Of a stretch of 64,000 nucleotides of DNA, positions 35,818-44,244 are shown piece after piece. A program made the position numbers and the translations under genes. The first letter of the stretch is position 1, and every line of letters starts with the position of its first letter. The notes beneath the pieces were generated by a model. The model searched no databases, was not told the DNA's origin, and was given only the letters and a program-made list of their open reading frames with translations. Source of the DNA: Roseobacter sp. (GTDB lineage: Bacteria > Pseudomonadota > Alphaproteobacteria > Rhodobacterales > Rhodobacteraceae); NCBI GenBank assembly GCA_015665415.1, contig JADFAE010000010.1, forward strand, positions 310,001 through 374,000, in the 5' to 3' direction.

Positions 35818-36555
35818 TCAGTCCAGCCCATAACGCTCAATGGTGCGCTGCACCACCCGAACCCGGTCGGGATTTGCCGGATGGGTACCAAGGAAGCGGT
35901 CCCCCGGATCCGGCAGGCGATAGAAGAACTGAATGCCGACACTGGGCCGATAGCCTGCCTTATGGGTGATCAAGGTGCCTAGTTCATCGGCTTCCAACTC
36001 GAAGTTTTTTGAATAGCTCCGGGCCCCGACACTGGCCCCGATGTCTTGCGCATTGGAGATTTCCGCCGCCGAGCCCCCCGCAAGGCTGGCCAGTCCCGCC
36101 AGCAAAACGGCCCCGGCAACGGCATTCTGCTGCTGTCGCGCCAGATGGCCACGGATGTGATGCGCCGCCTCATGGCCCATCACAAAGGCCAGCTCATCGC
36201 GATTGGCAATCTGCGCCAGCATGGCGCGGGTAAAGGTGATCACCGGGCGGCCATTGCGATCCTGGCTCTGATAGGCATTGGGCGGGGCTTTGGAATTGGG
36301 ATCGATCCGGATCAGAAAATCACAGTTGATCCCAGAGGTCAGCTCACGGCAGCTACGCTCTGCCACCGGCTCCAGATTGCGCGACACGGTTGCAAAGGCC
36401 TGGTTGGCCTCGGCCGGTGCCATGCCAGAAACCTTCCGCACCGGGACAGCTGTCACCGCGCCTGAGCTGGGGTTTGGGACCTCCAGTGCCAGGTCGCAGC
36501 CTGCAAGCAGCAGCGCAGTGCTGCAAAGGGCCATTTTCAGACTGAAGCGGCGCAT
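35818..36555 (-). CDS. M48-family metalloprotease lipoprotein
   Basis: A 245-residue zinc protease. The N-terminus is a lipoprotein signal (ALCSTALLLAGC) with the lipidated Cys in LLAGC. The active site is HEAAH at residues 128-132, followed by the Glu zinc ligand in FELEADELG. This resembles periplasmic BepA/LoiP-like proteases that act on outer-membrane proteins. No TPR region is present. The gene is monocistronic. Confidence 0.9.
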   Translation of the reverse strand: MRRFSLKMALCSTALLLAGCDLALEVPNPSSGAVTAVPVRKVSGMAPAEANQAFATVSRNLEPVAERSCRELTSGINCDFLIRIDPNSKAPPNAYQSQDRNGRPVITFTRAMLAQIANRDELAFVMGHEAAHHIRGHLARQQQNAVAGAVLLAGLASLAGGSAAEISNAQDIGASVGARSYSKNFELEADELGTLITHKAGYRPSVGIQFFYRLPDPGDRFLGTHPANPDRVRVVQRTIERYGLD

Positions 36556-36841
36556 GTTGTTTTCCTTGATTGAACACCCTAATTATAGGCCGCATTCAGG
36601 CCCCGGTTCAATCACAGTTCGGTGTCCTGACTGCACATCGCAGCCCCCGCGCCGCCAACCGCTGAGAGCACAGGTCTCAACAATATGCGTTGGGCCTGTC
36701 GCCGCGACAGAGCAAGTATGCCCCAGATGGAAACCCGCCTTCCTCTGGGGCGCTGTTGCCGGGTCTTTGGCGCGCTTTCAGACGCACCTGCCACCGGCTG
36801 CAAGCTTGCAAGTCCTTGGCAAAGCGGGCAATCTGATTCTC

Positions 36842-37081
36842 ATGTTTAGCATAGAACATGAATTCGACAGCACCACGGTGACCCTGGTGGACGAAGGCGA
36901 AACCCCGCTACAGGAAGACGTTACGCTGAACGCCTTTGCCGAATGTGTGACCATTGAACAGTTGGATCCGCGCACCGATCAGGTGCAGAAGATCACGCTG
37001 TCCTACACCCAGGTCCGGGACTTGGGCGCGGCCTTGGACCTGCCCGAGGGCGTGTATCGTCTGGTGCAGGATCGGGACTGA
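36842..37081 (+). CDS. Small conserved hypothetical protein
   Basis: A 79-residue acidic protein beginning MFSIEHEFDSTTVTLVDEGE, with no signal peptide, cysteines or membrane segment. A beta-rich N-terminal half is followed by a helix (YTQVRDLGAALDLPEGVYRLV). I do not recognise a family. The start is the ATG at 36842; the frame is open far upstream, but that part is antisense to the M48 gene. The 286-bp gap before it holds no other gene. Confidence 0.6.
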   Translation: MFSIEHEFDSTTVTLVDEGETPLQEDVTLNAFAECVTIEQLDPRTDQVQKITLSYTQVRDLGAALDLPEGVYRLVQDRD

Positions 37082-37255
37082 CTGAAGCCAGACCAGCCGG
37101 GTGGCCATCGAGACGGCACCTGTGTCTTGGTCGGCGCACAGCTGTGCCCTGAAACGATGCTGAGGAGGCAGACCTCAAGCGGGCTCTCCCGCCTTGGCAT
37201 TCGCCAGCACAACAATCGGACAGGGCACCAAGAGCGCGCTGAGTTGGCCTCTCGC

Positions 37256-37543
37256 CTAGTCCCTCTCCGGCCCGAGATAGACAAAAACCTTGTAACGAGA
37301 GGATGCCCCCTGCCGCAGATCCAGGTTGGAGGGGGCGGTGCCCATCGCCTTGGCCAGCAAGCGGCGCACCGCTTCGGTGGCACGGCCGCCTTCCGGCAGT
37401 GCTGTAACCAGGACCTTCAGCCCCTGCTCGCTCAGAACAATGGCGTTACATGACGCGCGCGGTGTCACCCGTAGCCGGATCTCGGCACCGGGCCTGGCCA
37501 GATGGCCCAGATCCGGCAGGTCTTTGCGTTTTGACTTTCCCAT
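37256..37543 (-). CDS. DUF167 (YggU-like) protein
   Basis: A 95-residue single-domain protein of the DUF167 family. The pattern LRVTPRASCNAIV, then LKVLVTALPEGGRATEAVRRLLAKAMG and QGASSRYKVFVYLG, is characteristic, although the usual pre-helix Lys/Arg set is slightly altered. The function of the family is unknown. The start ATG at 37543 begins MGKSKRK; a further upstream start adds a basic tail without support. Confidence 0.87.
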   Translation of the reverse strand: MGKSKRKDLPDLGHLARPGAEIRLRVTPRASCNAIVLSEQGLKVLVTALPEGGRATEAVRRLLAKAMGTAPSNLDLRQGASSRYKVFVYLGPERD

Positions 37544-37763
37544 GGCTTTGTGATGCCCCTTGCAGCGGCGCTTGACCATAGACTTCTTTTGTCACGGTAG
37601 GTTAAACCCCGCACGACATGAACAAAAACGCCGCCAGCCTGCAAATGCGCTCCTGCTCCTCAGCAACGAGACCACAGAAAACCACCCCAGCCAGCCGCAA
37701 TCCACTTGAAATCCCCCTCAGTGATGCCGAGATTGGCAGCATTGATGTAAAAAGGCTTTACAT

Positions 37764-38342
37764 ATGACCCAACGCAATGATGCCGCCCTGGAGTTTCTCC
37801 TGTCCCGCCGCTCGCGCCCGGCCAAGACCCTGGTGGCCCCGGCCCCAACCCGCGAAGAGCTGCAACCGCTGTTGACCGCCGCCGCCCGGACACCGGACCA
37901 CGGCAAGCTGGAACCCTGGCGGTTCATCGTGATCGAAGCCGCAGCCATGCCCCGGCTTGCCGAGCTCACTGAGACCGTCGGCCAAAACCTTGGCAAAACC
38001 GCAGAGGACATTGCCAAGGCACGCAGCCTGTTTGATCTCGGCCATCTGGCCGTGGTGGTGGTCGAAGTGCAGCACGACAGCCCCAAAGTGCCGGCCATCG
38101 AGCAAAGCTACAGCGCCGGGGCCGCCTGCCTGGCACTGGTCAATGCCGCTCTCGCAGCTGGTTGGGGGGCCAATTGGCTCAGTGGATGGGCCAGCCACTC
38201 GCGTCAATTTTGTCAGGAGGCTTTTGATCTGGCTGCCAACGAACGCATCGCCGGGATCGTCCATATCGCCACCGAAGGCCCCAAGCCACCCGAACGCCCC
38301 CGCCCCGACCTCGCAGCCCTCACCACCTGGATGGACAGATGA
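37764..38342 (+). CDS. Nitroreductase-family protein (YdjA-like)
   Basis: A 192-residue FMN-dependent oxidoreductase. The FMN-phosphate-binding start LSRRSRPA, TPDHGKLEPWRFIVIE and GAACLALVNAALAAGWGANWLSGW are typical of the minimal YdjA-type nitroreductases. The physiological substrate is unknown. Its TGA overlaps the ATG of the EI24 gene (ATGA), so the two are coupled. Confidence 0.9.
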   Translation: MTQRNDAALEFLLSRRSRPAKTLVAPAPTREELQPLLTAAARTPDHGKLEPWRFIVIEAAAMPRLAELTETVGQNLGKTAEDIAKARSLFDLGHLAVVVVEVQHDSPKVPAIEQSYSAGAACLALVNAALAAGWGANWLSGWASHSRQFCQEAFDLAANERIAGIVHIATEGPKPPERPRPDLAALTTWMDR

Positions 38343-39031
38343 TCTTTAATGCCTTTTTCAAGACGCTGGGCCAGACAGGAGATCCGCGCTTTCGCCGGGT
38401 TTTGTTCCTGGGCATTGGCCTGACCTTGGCCCTGCTGGTGGCCGCCAGTGTCGGCTTCCTGATGTTGGTGCAATGGCTGACCGCCGCCACCGTAAACCTG
38501 CCCTGGATTGGCGAAGTCACTTGGCTCCAGGATTTGTTCTCAGTCGGCGCAGTATTGCTGGTGATGGTTCTGTCGATCTTTCTGATGGTGCCGGTGGCCT
38601 CGGCCATCACCTCGATGTTTCTGGACGAGGTGGCCCAGGCGGTGGAGGACAAGCACTTCCCCCATCTGCCCGCGGTGACACCAGTGCCACTCTGGGAGGC
38701 GCTCAAGGACACGGTGAATTTTCTGGGGGTCCTGGTCGGCGCCAATATCCTGGCCCTGCTACTCTATGTGATGTTCCCACCAGCGGCCCCTTTTATCTTT
38801 TGGGGGTTGAATGGTTTCCTGCTGGGACGAGAGTATTTCACCCTGGCCGCCAGCCGCCGCCTGGGGCCCATTGAGGCCAAGAAACTGCGACGTCGGCACG
38901 GCGGCACCATCTGGGCCGCCGGCACGCTGATGGCGATGCCGCTGTCCATTCCCTTGGTCAATCTGGTGATCCCGATCCTGGGAGCTGCCACATTCACCCA
39001 TCTGTTTCACGCACTCTGGCGCAAAACTTAA
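38339..39031 (+). CDS. EI24/CysZ-like membrane protein
   Basis: A 230-residue inner-membrane protein of the EI24 domain family with about four to six hydrophobic helices. Examples are GIGLTLALLVAASVGFLML and FSVGAVLLVMVLSIFLMVP, plus the conserved stretch FWGLNGFLLGREYFTLAASRR. E. coli CysZ of this family takes up sulfate, but many alphaproteobacterial members have unknown cargo. It is translationally coupled to the nitroreductase. Confidence 0.87.
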   Translation: MIFNAFFKTLGQTGDPRFRRVLFLGIGLTLALLVAASVGFLMLVQWLTAATVNLPWIGEVTWLQDLFSVGAVLLVMVLSIFLMVPVASAITSMFLDEVAQAVEDKHFPHLPAVTPVPLWEALKDTVNFLGVLVGANILALLLYVMFPPAAPFIFWGLNGFLLGREYFTLAASRRLGPIEAKKLRRRHGGTIWAAGTLMAMPLSIPLVNLVIPILGAATFTHLFHALWRKT

Positions 39032-39098
39032 CCAGTCAAAGCGGTCGCTGAGTTTACCTCGCCTGCCCGACACTTTTGCGCAAAGAACAGACGCAATG

Positions 39099-39236
39099 GC
39101 TCCCGCGCCCGCAGTTGCCCCGGCTGCGCCGCAACACCTTGGCGGCCTTGGGCGTGGCACCGCGCCTTTGGCGCGGTGCCACGCCCAACGGGAGAAGGCC
39201 TTTTCCAAAGGCCGCCCGACGGGCGGGAGAGCCCCG
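39099..39236. repeat. GGCTCCCGCGCC repeat family, copy A, with a 17-bp perfect hairpin
   Basis: The element starts with GGCTCCCGCGCCC, then GGCCTTGGGC running into a perfect 17-bp stem with a 3-base loop (39150-39166 with 39170-39186). CCCAACGGGAGAAGG, a small GGCCTTT/AAAGGCC hairpin and GACGGGCGGGAGAGCCCCG before TTTTTT follow. It fills half of the 274-bp gap between the convergent EI24 and DUF1467 genes and could also terminate transcription from the + strand. Confidence 0.75.
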
Positions 39237-39305
39237 TTTTTTCGAAATCAAGGATCTCCATCTTGGTGATGTTATCGAGCAATCGCTGCAGCAACGCTCG
39301 ATCAC

Positions 39306-39581
39306 CTATTGCGGATCAGGCAGGCGATCAAACCAGTCAAAATCATTCACGGTAATCACACCAGACAGAATGATCGCCGCGATAAGAGCCCATAGCAGGG
39401 CGGCCAGCACTGTGGTAATCACCGCTTTTTGCCTAAGGTAATGGGTCTCTGGCGCACCGGCATGGGTGCCAGGTTCGATCTCGCCCCGGTCCCCTTGCGT
39501 TTCAATGCGGATCGGAATCACAACCAGAAATGTCATGAACCAAATGACCGCATAGAGAACCAATCCGGATGTGATGCCCAT
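39306..39581 (-). CDS. DUF1467 small membrane protein
   Basis: A 91-residue protein with two hydrophobic helices (ITSGLVLYAVIWFMTFLVV and VITTVLAALLWALIAAIIL). A short loop between them contains GEIEPGTHAGAPETHYLRQK, the signature of DUF1467. It is restricted mainly to alphaproteobacteria and has no known function. It lies 59 bases downstream of the epimerase on the same strand, an arrangement I associate with Rhodobacterales. Confidence 0.9.
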   Translation of the reverse strand: MGITSGLVLYAVIWFMTFLVVIPIRIETQGDRGEIEPGTHAGAPETHYLRQKAVITTVLAALLWALIAAIILSGVITVNDFDWFDRLPDPQ

Positions 39582-39640
39582 AACATGCCTTCCTTGAAAT
39601 TGCCCTGCATCAGATCCGACGCAGGACCCAGCCTATAGCT

Positions 39641-40045
39641 TCAAACCTGCTCGAGTTCCACCAGGCAGCCGTTGAAATCCTTTGGATGCAGAAACAGAAC
39701 CGGCTTGCCATGGGCACCGATTTTTGGCTCTCCGGTGCCCAACACCCGCGCCCCTTCGGCCTGCAGATGGTCCCGCGCTGCCAGAATGTCATCAACCTCG
39801 TAGCAAATATGGTGAATGCCACCAGCCGGGTTCTTTTCCAGAAACCCGTTGATCGGCGAGTTTTCTCCCAAGGGGTAGAGCAGTTCGATCTTGGTATTGG
39901 GCAGCTCGATAAAGACAACCGTCACGCCGTGATCCGGTTCATCCTGCGGTGCCCCCACCTTGGCCCCCAGCGTGCTGCGATATTGCGCCGAAGCGGCCTC
40001 GAGGTCGGGAACGGCAATGGCTACGTGGTTCAGGCGCCCAATCAT
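39641..40045 (-). CDS. mce: Methylmalonyl-CoA epimerase
   Basis: A 134-residue vicinal-oxygen-chelate enzyme that interconverts (2R)- and (2S)-methylmalonyl-CoA. The metal ligands fit the family: His7 in LNHVAIAV, a His in GGIHHICYEV, and the C-terminal Glu in CLVELEQV. It connects with MeaB at the start of the window in propionyl-CoA or ethylmalonyl-CoA metabolism. It is followed by the DUF1467 gene, probably in one transcript. Confidence 0.94.
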   Translation of the reverse strand: MIGRLNHVAIAVPDLEAASAQYRSTLGAKVGAPQDEPDHGVTVVFIELPNTKIELLYPLGENSPINGFLEKNPAGGIHHICYEVDDILAARDHLQAEGARVLGTGEPKIGAHGKPVLFLHPKDFNGCLVELEQV

Positions 40046-40204
40046 GATCTGACTTCTCCTAGAGATCTACTGTATCTGCCCGACATATGCGCAATAGCCC
40101 GGGTCGTTCGCAAGTGCGCCAATGCGCCCAGTCCAACAGAACCTTCCCAAATCGGCCGCCTGTTTTGCCCCAGCCCGCAGCGCTGCAAACAAGGTTCAAA
40201 GCCG

Positions 40205-40219
40205 TTAACCTCTAATTAG
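40205..40219 (+). promoter_or_regulatory. Candidate CtrA-binding site next to a GANTC site
   Basis: TTAA-CCTCTAA-TTAG matches seven of eight bases of the CtrA consensus TTAA-N7-TTAA. A GANTC methylation site (GAATC, 40224-40228) follows five bases later. Both lie within 62 bp upstream of the response-regulator start. Neither has been tested. Confidence 0.45.
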
Positions 40220-40265
40220 CCTCGAATCCATAGCGTCTGTTTGTATCCGATAAGGAGTATGAGTA

Positions 40266-40985
40266 ATGGACGATTCGGAACTGTTTGCTGCCGCCCAGCG
40301 GCTGCCAAGTGCCCGTCGCCCCCTGTTGGGGCTTACAATTCTGGTCATCGAAGACAGTCGCTATGCCTGCGAAGCCCTGCGACTGCTCTGCCTGCGCAGT
40401 GGGGCCCGCATTCGACGCGCCGATTGCCTGAAATCCGCCCGCCGTCACCTGCAGGTCTATCGCCCTTCGGTGGTGATTGCGGATGTCGGCCTGCCAGATG
40501 GCTCCGGGTTGGATCTGATCAAGGAAATGGACAGCGCCCATCCCAGGGTGCGGATCATCCTTGCCATCTCAGGCGATGAAAACGTCGAAACCGCGGCACT
40601 TGAGGCCGGGGCCGATGGTTTCCTGGCCAAGCCGATCACCTCGCTTGCGGCCTTCCAGAATGCCATTCTGTCACGCCTGCCTGATGACCGTCAGCCCACC
40701 GGCCCGCGCCAGCTGAGCGACGAGACAATCGAACCCGATCCCATCGCCTTTATCGATGACATGGCCCATGCCGCAGATGTGCTGAACGACACTCAGGAAG
40801 ACAATTCGCTGGATTATGTGGCGCAATTCCTGGGCGGTGTGGCCCGCAGCGCTGGGGATGCCCCGCTTGCAAAGGCTGCTGAAGATCTGGCCCGGGCCAG
40901 ACAGGAAGGGCGCCCCGTTACAAGCAATGCTGCCATGATTGCCGGAATGGTACAGGAACGGCTGGAACGCAGGATTGCCATCTGA
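40266..40985 (+). CDS. Orphan response regulator with helical C-terminal domain
   Basis: A 239-residue protein. Residues about 22-130 form a receiver domain with the acidic pair including Asp30, the phospho-acceptor Asp73 (IADVGLPDG) and Lys122 (AKPI). The C-terminal 100 residues are helical with no DNA-binding or enzymatic motif I can name. AAGGAG sits 8 bases before the ATG. No histidine kinase is nearby, so its partner is unknown. A candidate CtrA site upstream hints at cell-cycle or motility control. Confidence 0.88.
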   Translation: MDDSELFAAAQRLPSARRPLLGLTILVIEDSRYACEALRLLCLRSGARIRRADCLKSARRHLQVYRPSVVIADVGLPDGSGLDLIKEMDSAHPRVRIILAISGDENVETAALEAGADGFLAKPITSLAAFQNAILSRLPDDRQPTGPRQLSDETIEPDPIAFIDDMAHAADVLNDTQEDNSLDYVAQFLGGVARSAGDAPLAKAAEDLARARQEGRPVTSNAAMIAGMVQERLERRIAI

Positions 40986-40987
40986 CC

Positions 40988-41134
40988 ATGCTCGAGATCT
41001 TTTTGACAACAGCGGCAACCCTTGCGATTGCGCTGTATTTGCAGGCCCGAAACTGCGCCCGCATCATCCGGCGCAACCGGACCAATGAGGGCCTGTCCAC
41101 GCAGCGCTTTCTGCTCCATCCGCCAAAACGATAG
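40988..41134 (+). CDS. Putative 48-residue membrane miniprotein
   Basis: A short frame starting 2 bases after the response-regulator stop. It encodes 48 residues: a hydrophobic segment (EIFLTTAATLAIALYLQA), then a strongly basic tail (NCARIIRRNRTNEG and onward), ending at TAG. A single-pass protein with a positive cytoplasmic tail is plausible. There is no strong ribosome-binding site of its own, so translation would depend on coupling. It may be spurious. Confidence 0.4.
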   Translation: MLEIFLTTAATLAIALYLQARNCARIIRRNRTNEGLSTQRFLLHPPKR

Positions 41135-41240
41135 CGCCTGTCCGCCTGTCTCTGTCCGCCCGTTTCTGCGAAGGGCCCTGCCAACAAGAGCAAAACGCAC
41201 CAGCGCCTGCCCCGTTGACTGAGAACAGCTACAGGGTGGC

Positions 41241-42467
41241 CTAGCGCAAAAAACCCGGATCCTGCCCCATTTGCAGCCCTGGAAACACCTGTTGTTCAAG
41301 ATCACTTTGCCCCGTGCCGGTCAGCCCTCGCATGATCCAGCCTGCGACCGCGCGCACATCTCCGGTTGGCATCAGATCGCGGCGGTTGTAGAGCGCCGCT
41401 TCCTCCAGCCCGGGCCAACGCCCCATGACACGTCCTCCGCGGATTGCCCCCCCGGCAAGGATCATCGCCCCACCAGTGCCGTGATCGGTGCCACCGGTGC
41501 CATTTTCCTGCACCGTGCGGCCAAATTCGGTCATCGCTACGACTGCCGTCTTGCCCCAGACCGGGGCACCGACGCCTTGTTTCAGGGTCAGGATACAGTC
41601 GCTCAGGCGCGTCAGGGCCGCTGTCAGGCCACCGGACTGGCGGCTGTGGGTATCCCAGCCATTCAACGAGAACGAGGCAATCCGGGTCTCCCCCCGCAGC
41701 TGTTCGGCGGCAAATTCTGCCAATTTCAAATGGGCCTTGCCACGTGACGGTTTTGGCATCTCCATCGCCGGCATCTCCATCTCTTCCATCTCCGCCGCCT
41801 GCTCTGGCTCGGCATCGTTGCGCGACAAGATCAGCGCCTCTGACAGCGCCGAGGCAAACAGTGGGTCTTCTTGCATCAGCAAACCTGCCAGTCGTTCGGC
41901 CTGGGGGCTGAGCCTCAGATCCGCATCCGGCGACCAGTCCGACACCGGAGCCGCCCCCTGCAAAAGCTGCAACTCCCCATAGCCGATGGCAAAAGCAGTC
42001 CGCGCCGCAGTCCCGCTTTGCAATTGCAACAGCCGATTGAGCCATCCATCATGCCGCTCCCCGAGCCCGGTGGTACCGGCCTCCAGCAGATCCTGGCCGT
42101 CGAAATGACTGCGCCGGTCGCGATATGGCGTGGAGACCGCCTGGACAAAGCCCAGCTCTTCTTGCCGCCACAGCGGCATCAATGGCGCCAAGGCGGGATG
42201 CAGGGCAAAGAACCCATCCAAATCCAGACCGGGCTGCGCCGCGCCATCAGGCCCCCCGCCCAGAGTTGGCCGCAGCCCGGCATAGTTCGGATCGCCGTAA
42301 GGTCTGAGCAGATCGAGCCCATCCATGCCCCCGCGCAGAATGATCACCACCAGGCGTTGATCCCAAGGCGCAGCGGCGAGGCTGACCGGGGTGATCAGCG
42401 GACTCGCCGCCAGCGAACAGCCCAAAACAGTTCCCCGGGTCAGAAGTTTTCGACGCGAAAGTATCAT
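41241..42467 (-). CDS. DUF1501 protein with Tat signal
   Basis: A 408-residue exported protein. The N-terminus has a twin-arginine signal (SRRKLL) and a hydrophobic core ending near AASPLITPVSLAAA. The DUF1501 body has LVVIILRGGMDGLDLLRPYGD, FFALHPAL, the sulfatase-like NGWDTH, and EFGRTVQENGTGGTDHGTGG. An insert around residues 224-240 is unusually Met/Glu-rich. GGGAGGCAAG precedes the ATG at 42467. DUF1501 proteins usually occur next to a DUF1800 gene, as here. Their biochemical role is not established. Confidence 0.9.
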   Translation of the reverse strand: MILSRRKLLTRGTVLGCSLAASPLITPVSLAAAPWDQRLVVIILRGGMDGLDLLRPYGDPNYAGLRPTLGGGPDGAAQPGLDLDGFFALHPALAPLMPLWRQEELGFVQAVSTPYRDRRSHFDGQDLLEAGTTGLGERHDGWLNRLLQLQSGTAARTAFAIGYGELQLLQGAAPVSDWSPDADLRLSPQAERLAGLLMQEDPLFASALSEALILSRNDAEPEQAAEMEEMEMPAMEMPKPSRGKAHLKLAEFAAEQLRGETRIASFSLNGWDTHSRQSGGLTAALTRLSDCILTLKQGVGAPVWGKTAVVAMTEFGRTVQENGTGGTDHGTGGAMILAGGAIRGGRVMGRWPGLEEAALYNRRDLMPTGDVRAVAGWIMRGLTGTGQSDLEQQVFPGLQMGQDPGFLR

Positions 42468-42506
42468 CTTGCCTCCCATGAGTGTCAGCCCTGTTTATCG
42501 CCCTGT

Positions 42507-43892
42507 TTATCGGCGCTGAAAGGCCGGTGAAGCGAGCACCAGACCAATTGCCTCTGTGCGCGTTTCCGCCGCCGAAGCCACAAACCGCACCCGCTCGTTC
42601 GCGTGGGTGCCCAAGCTGTCGCGCGCAAAAACCAACGGATCCGGCAGTTGATCAACCAAGCGCCCCGGGGCTGCCATCGCCCAGCGCAGCCTTGCCGCCA
42701 ACCCCTGCGGCGAGATCCAGGCGGTATCCGCCTCTTCCCAGCCATCCGGACCAGGAGAGGCCTGCCAGTGCTGCCCCATCAGTCGCATCGGGTTGATAAA
42801 GCTCTGCCGTATCTGCTTGGCCTTCCAGTCAGACAAGTCAGCCGCTGCGCCACCAAAGGCGCGACAGGCAGAAGCGGTGAAATCAAACGGTGGTTTCACA
42901 TTGCCAAGTTCCGCCTCCCAGGCCGTGGGATGGGACAAGAGCACCTCATAGACCTTTGCCAACTGGCCATCGTTTTCGATGTAGGCCGTGCTCAGGTCCG
43001 CCACCAAGCCGGGGTCCGGATCATCACGGGTAAAATGCACCGCCAGTTTCCAGGCGATATGACGGGCAGTTGCGGGATGGCGTGCCAGATCCCGCAGCAC
43101 CTGCAGAACCGGTTCCAGCGCCGCCGCATCGCCGCCATAGCTGATCCCCAGAACCGTCTCGCTCCCCGGCTCCACAAGTTTGGGGTCAAAGACAAACCCC
43201 TTGTTGACCCGATAGCTGAGGCCGGTAAACAACTCGGCCAATTGCCGCACGTCCCGCTGATCATAGGGGCCATCAACACCCAGTGTATGCAGCTCCAGAA
43301 CCTCCCGGGCGAGATTTTCGTTGAGCCCCCCACGCCCCCCCTGTCGCTGCGACAGCGGGCTCTCTTCGCCGCGAGAGCGAAACTGGTCCAGATAATGCAG
43401 CATCAACGGATTGGTCACCGCTGAAATCAGAAGATCCTCAAACCGGCCAGCAATGAGCGGGCGGATTGCACTTTCCACATAGCCATAGGCCAGCGGCCGC
43501 ATCGCCCGGTTCTTGCCCTGGGCGGTAAAATGATCGCCCCAGAACAGGGTCAGGCGTTCGCGCAGGGCGTCCTCGGTATTGATCTGGCGCTGCAGCAACT
43601 GGCGCAGCCAGATATAGCGCTGCGCCATGTGGTCCCTGCGGAACCGCTTGAAGGCTTTTTCTGCCTGCTTTTCCTCCGGGGTGCCAAGTTTCTTGCGGGC
43701 AAGTTTGCGCAGTTTGGAAAAGGTCAGGACTGACGCCAGCCCCGCCTCACTGTCGGCAATGGCATAGCGGGCGGCCATGTCATCTGGCCCTTGCAGACGC
43801 GCCAACATCACAGCGACAGAATTTGGTGGCGCAATCACCGGCGACAGGCCGCAGCCAAAGCGGATCTCTGCCAGTTCTGGGTCAAAAGCCAT
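42507..43892 (-). CDS. DUF1800 protein
   Basis: A 461-residue protein with no obvious signal peptide. Typical DUF1800 features are IRFGCGLSP near the start, the pattern LRERLTLFWGDHFT, a repeated helical body, NLAREVLELHTLGVDG and the GLAARLRWAM region. It forms an operon with the DUF1501 gene 39 bases downstream. The pair is widespread in bacteria and likely acts at the envelope, because its partner carries a Tat signal, but its substrate is unknown. Confidence 0.9.
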   Translation of the reverse strand: MAFDPELAEIRFGCGLSPVIAPPNSVAVMLARLQGPDDMAARYAIADSEAGLASVLTFSKLRKLARKKLGTPEEKQAEKAFKRFRRDHMAQRYIWLRQLLQRQINTEDALRERLTLFWGDHFTAQGKNRAMRPLAYGYVESAIRPLIAGRFEDLLISAVTNPLMLHYLDQFRSRGEESPLSQRQGGRGGLNENLAREVLELHTLGVDGPYDQRDVRQLAELFTGLSYRVNKGFVFDPKLVEPGSETVLGISYGGDAAALEPVLQVLRDLARHPATARHIAWKLAVHFTRDDPDPGLVADLSTAYIENDGQLAKVYEVLLSHPTAWEAELGNVKPPFDFTASACRAFGGAAADLSDWKAKQIRQSFINPMRLMGQHWQASPGPDGWEEADTAWISPQGLAARLRWAMAAPGRLVDQLPDPLVFARDSLGTHANERVRFVASAAETRTEAIGLVLASPAFQRR

Positions 43893-44035
43893 CGTCTTAC
43901 TCCCTTGGGTGGTGCGGGTTCCAAGCCGGTATCCACGCCGTTTTCTGTCAACAGTTTAGGCGTTCGGCGAAGGTCTTGCACCTGTGCCAATACTGATACG
44001 CATGTTCCCGCGCATTCCGTCGTTGTTAAGGCAAT

Positions 44036-44095
44036 CCGGGGCTCTGCCCCCGCGCCCATGGGCGCTCCCCCGGGATATTTCTGGCCAAATGAAAA
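44036..44095 (+). repeat. GGATATTT/GGCCAAATGAA intergenic repeat, copy 3
   Basis: Within the 352-bp gap between DUF1800 and aspS, the hairpin GGGGCTCTGCCCC leads to GCGCCC atg GGCGC, then TCCCCCGGGATATTTCTGG and GGCCAAATGAAAA. It has the same order and orientation as the copies at 9794 and 60457. Apart from this and the terminator at 44171 the gap shows no gene. Confidence 0.75.
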
Positions 44096-44170
44096 CGTGG
44101 AGAGGCAAAATCGAGGGTGTTGTTCCGCTCAAAGATGGGGTCTGCCCCCATGGGCAAGGTGGCCGCAGAC

Positions 44171-44203
44171 AAAAAGACACCCGGGAGAGAGCCCCCGGGT
44201 GCC
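44171..44203 (-). terminator. Rho-independent terminator after aspS
   Basis: Read on the minus strand, an 8-bp perfect stem (CACCCGGG with CCCGGGTG, extendable with one mismatch) is followed by a run of five T. It lies 42 bases after the aspS stop. Confidence 0.8.
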
Positions 44204-44244
44204 ACGTCGAACCTAGATCACAAGACCCAATGTTGAAACGCCGC

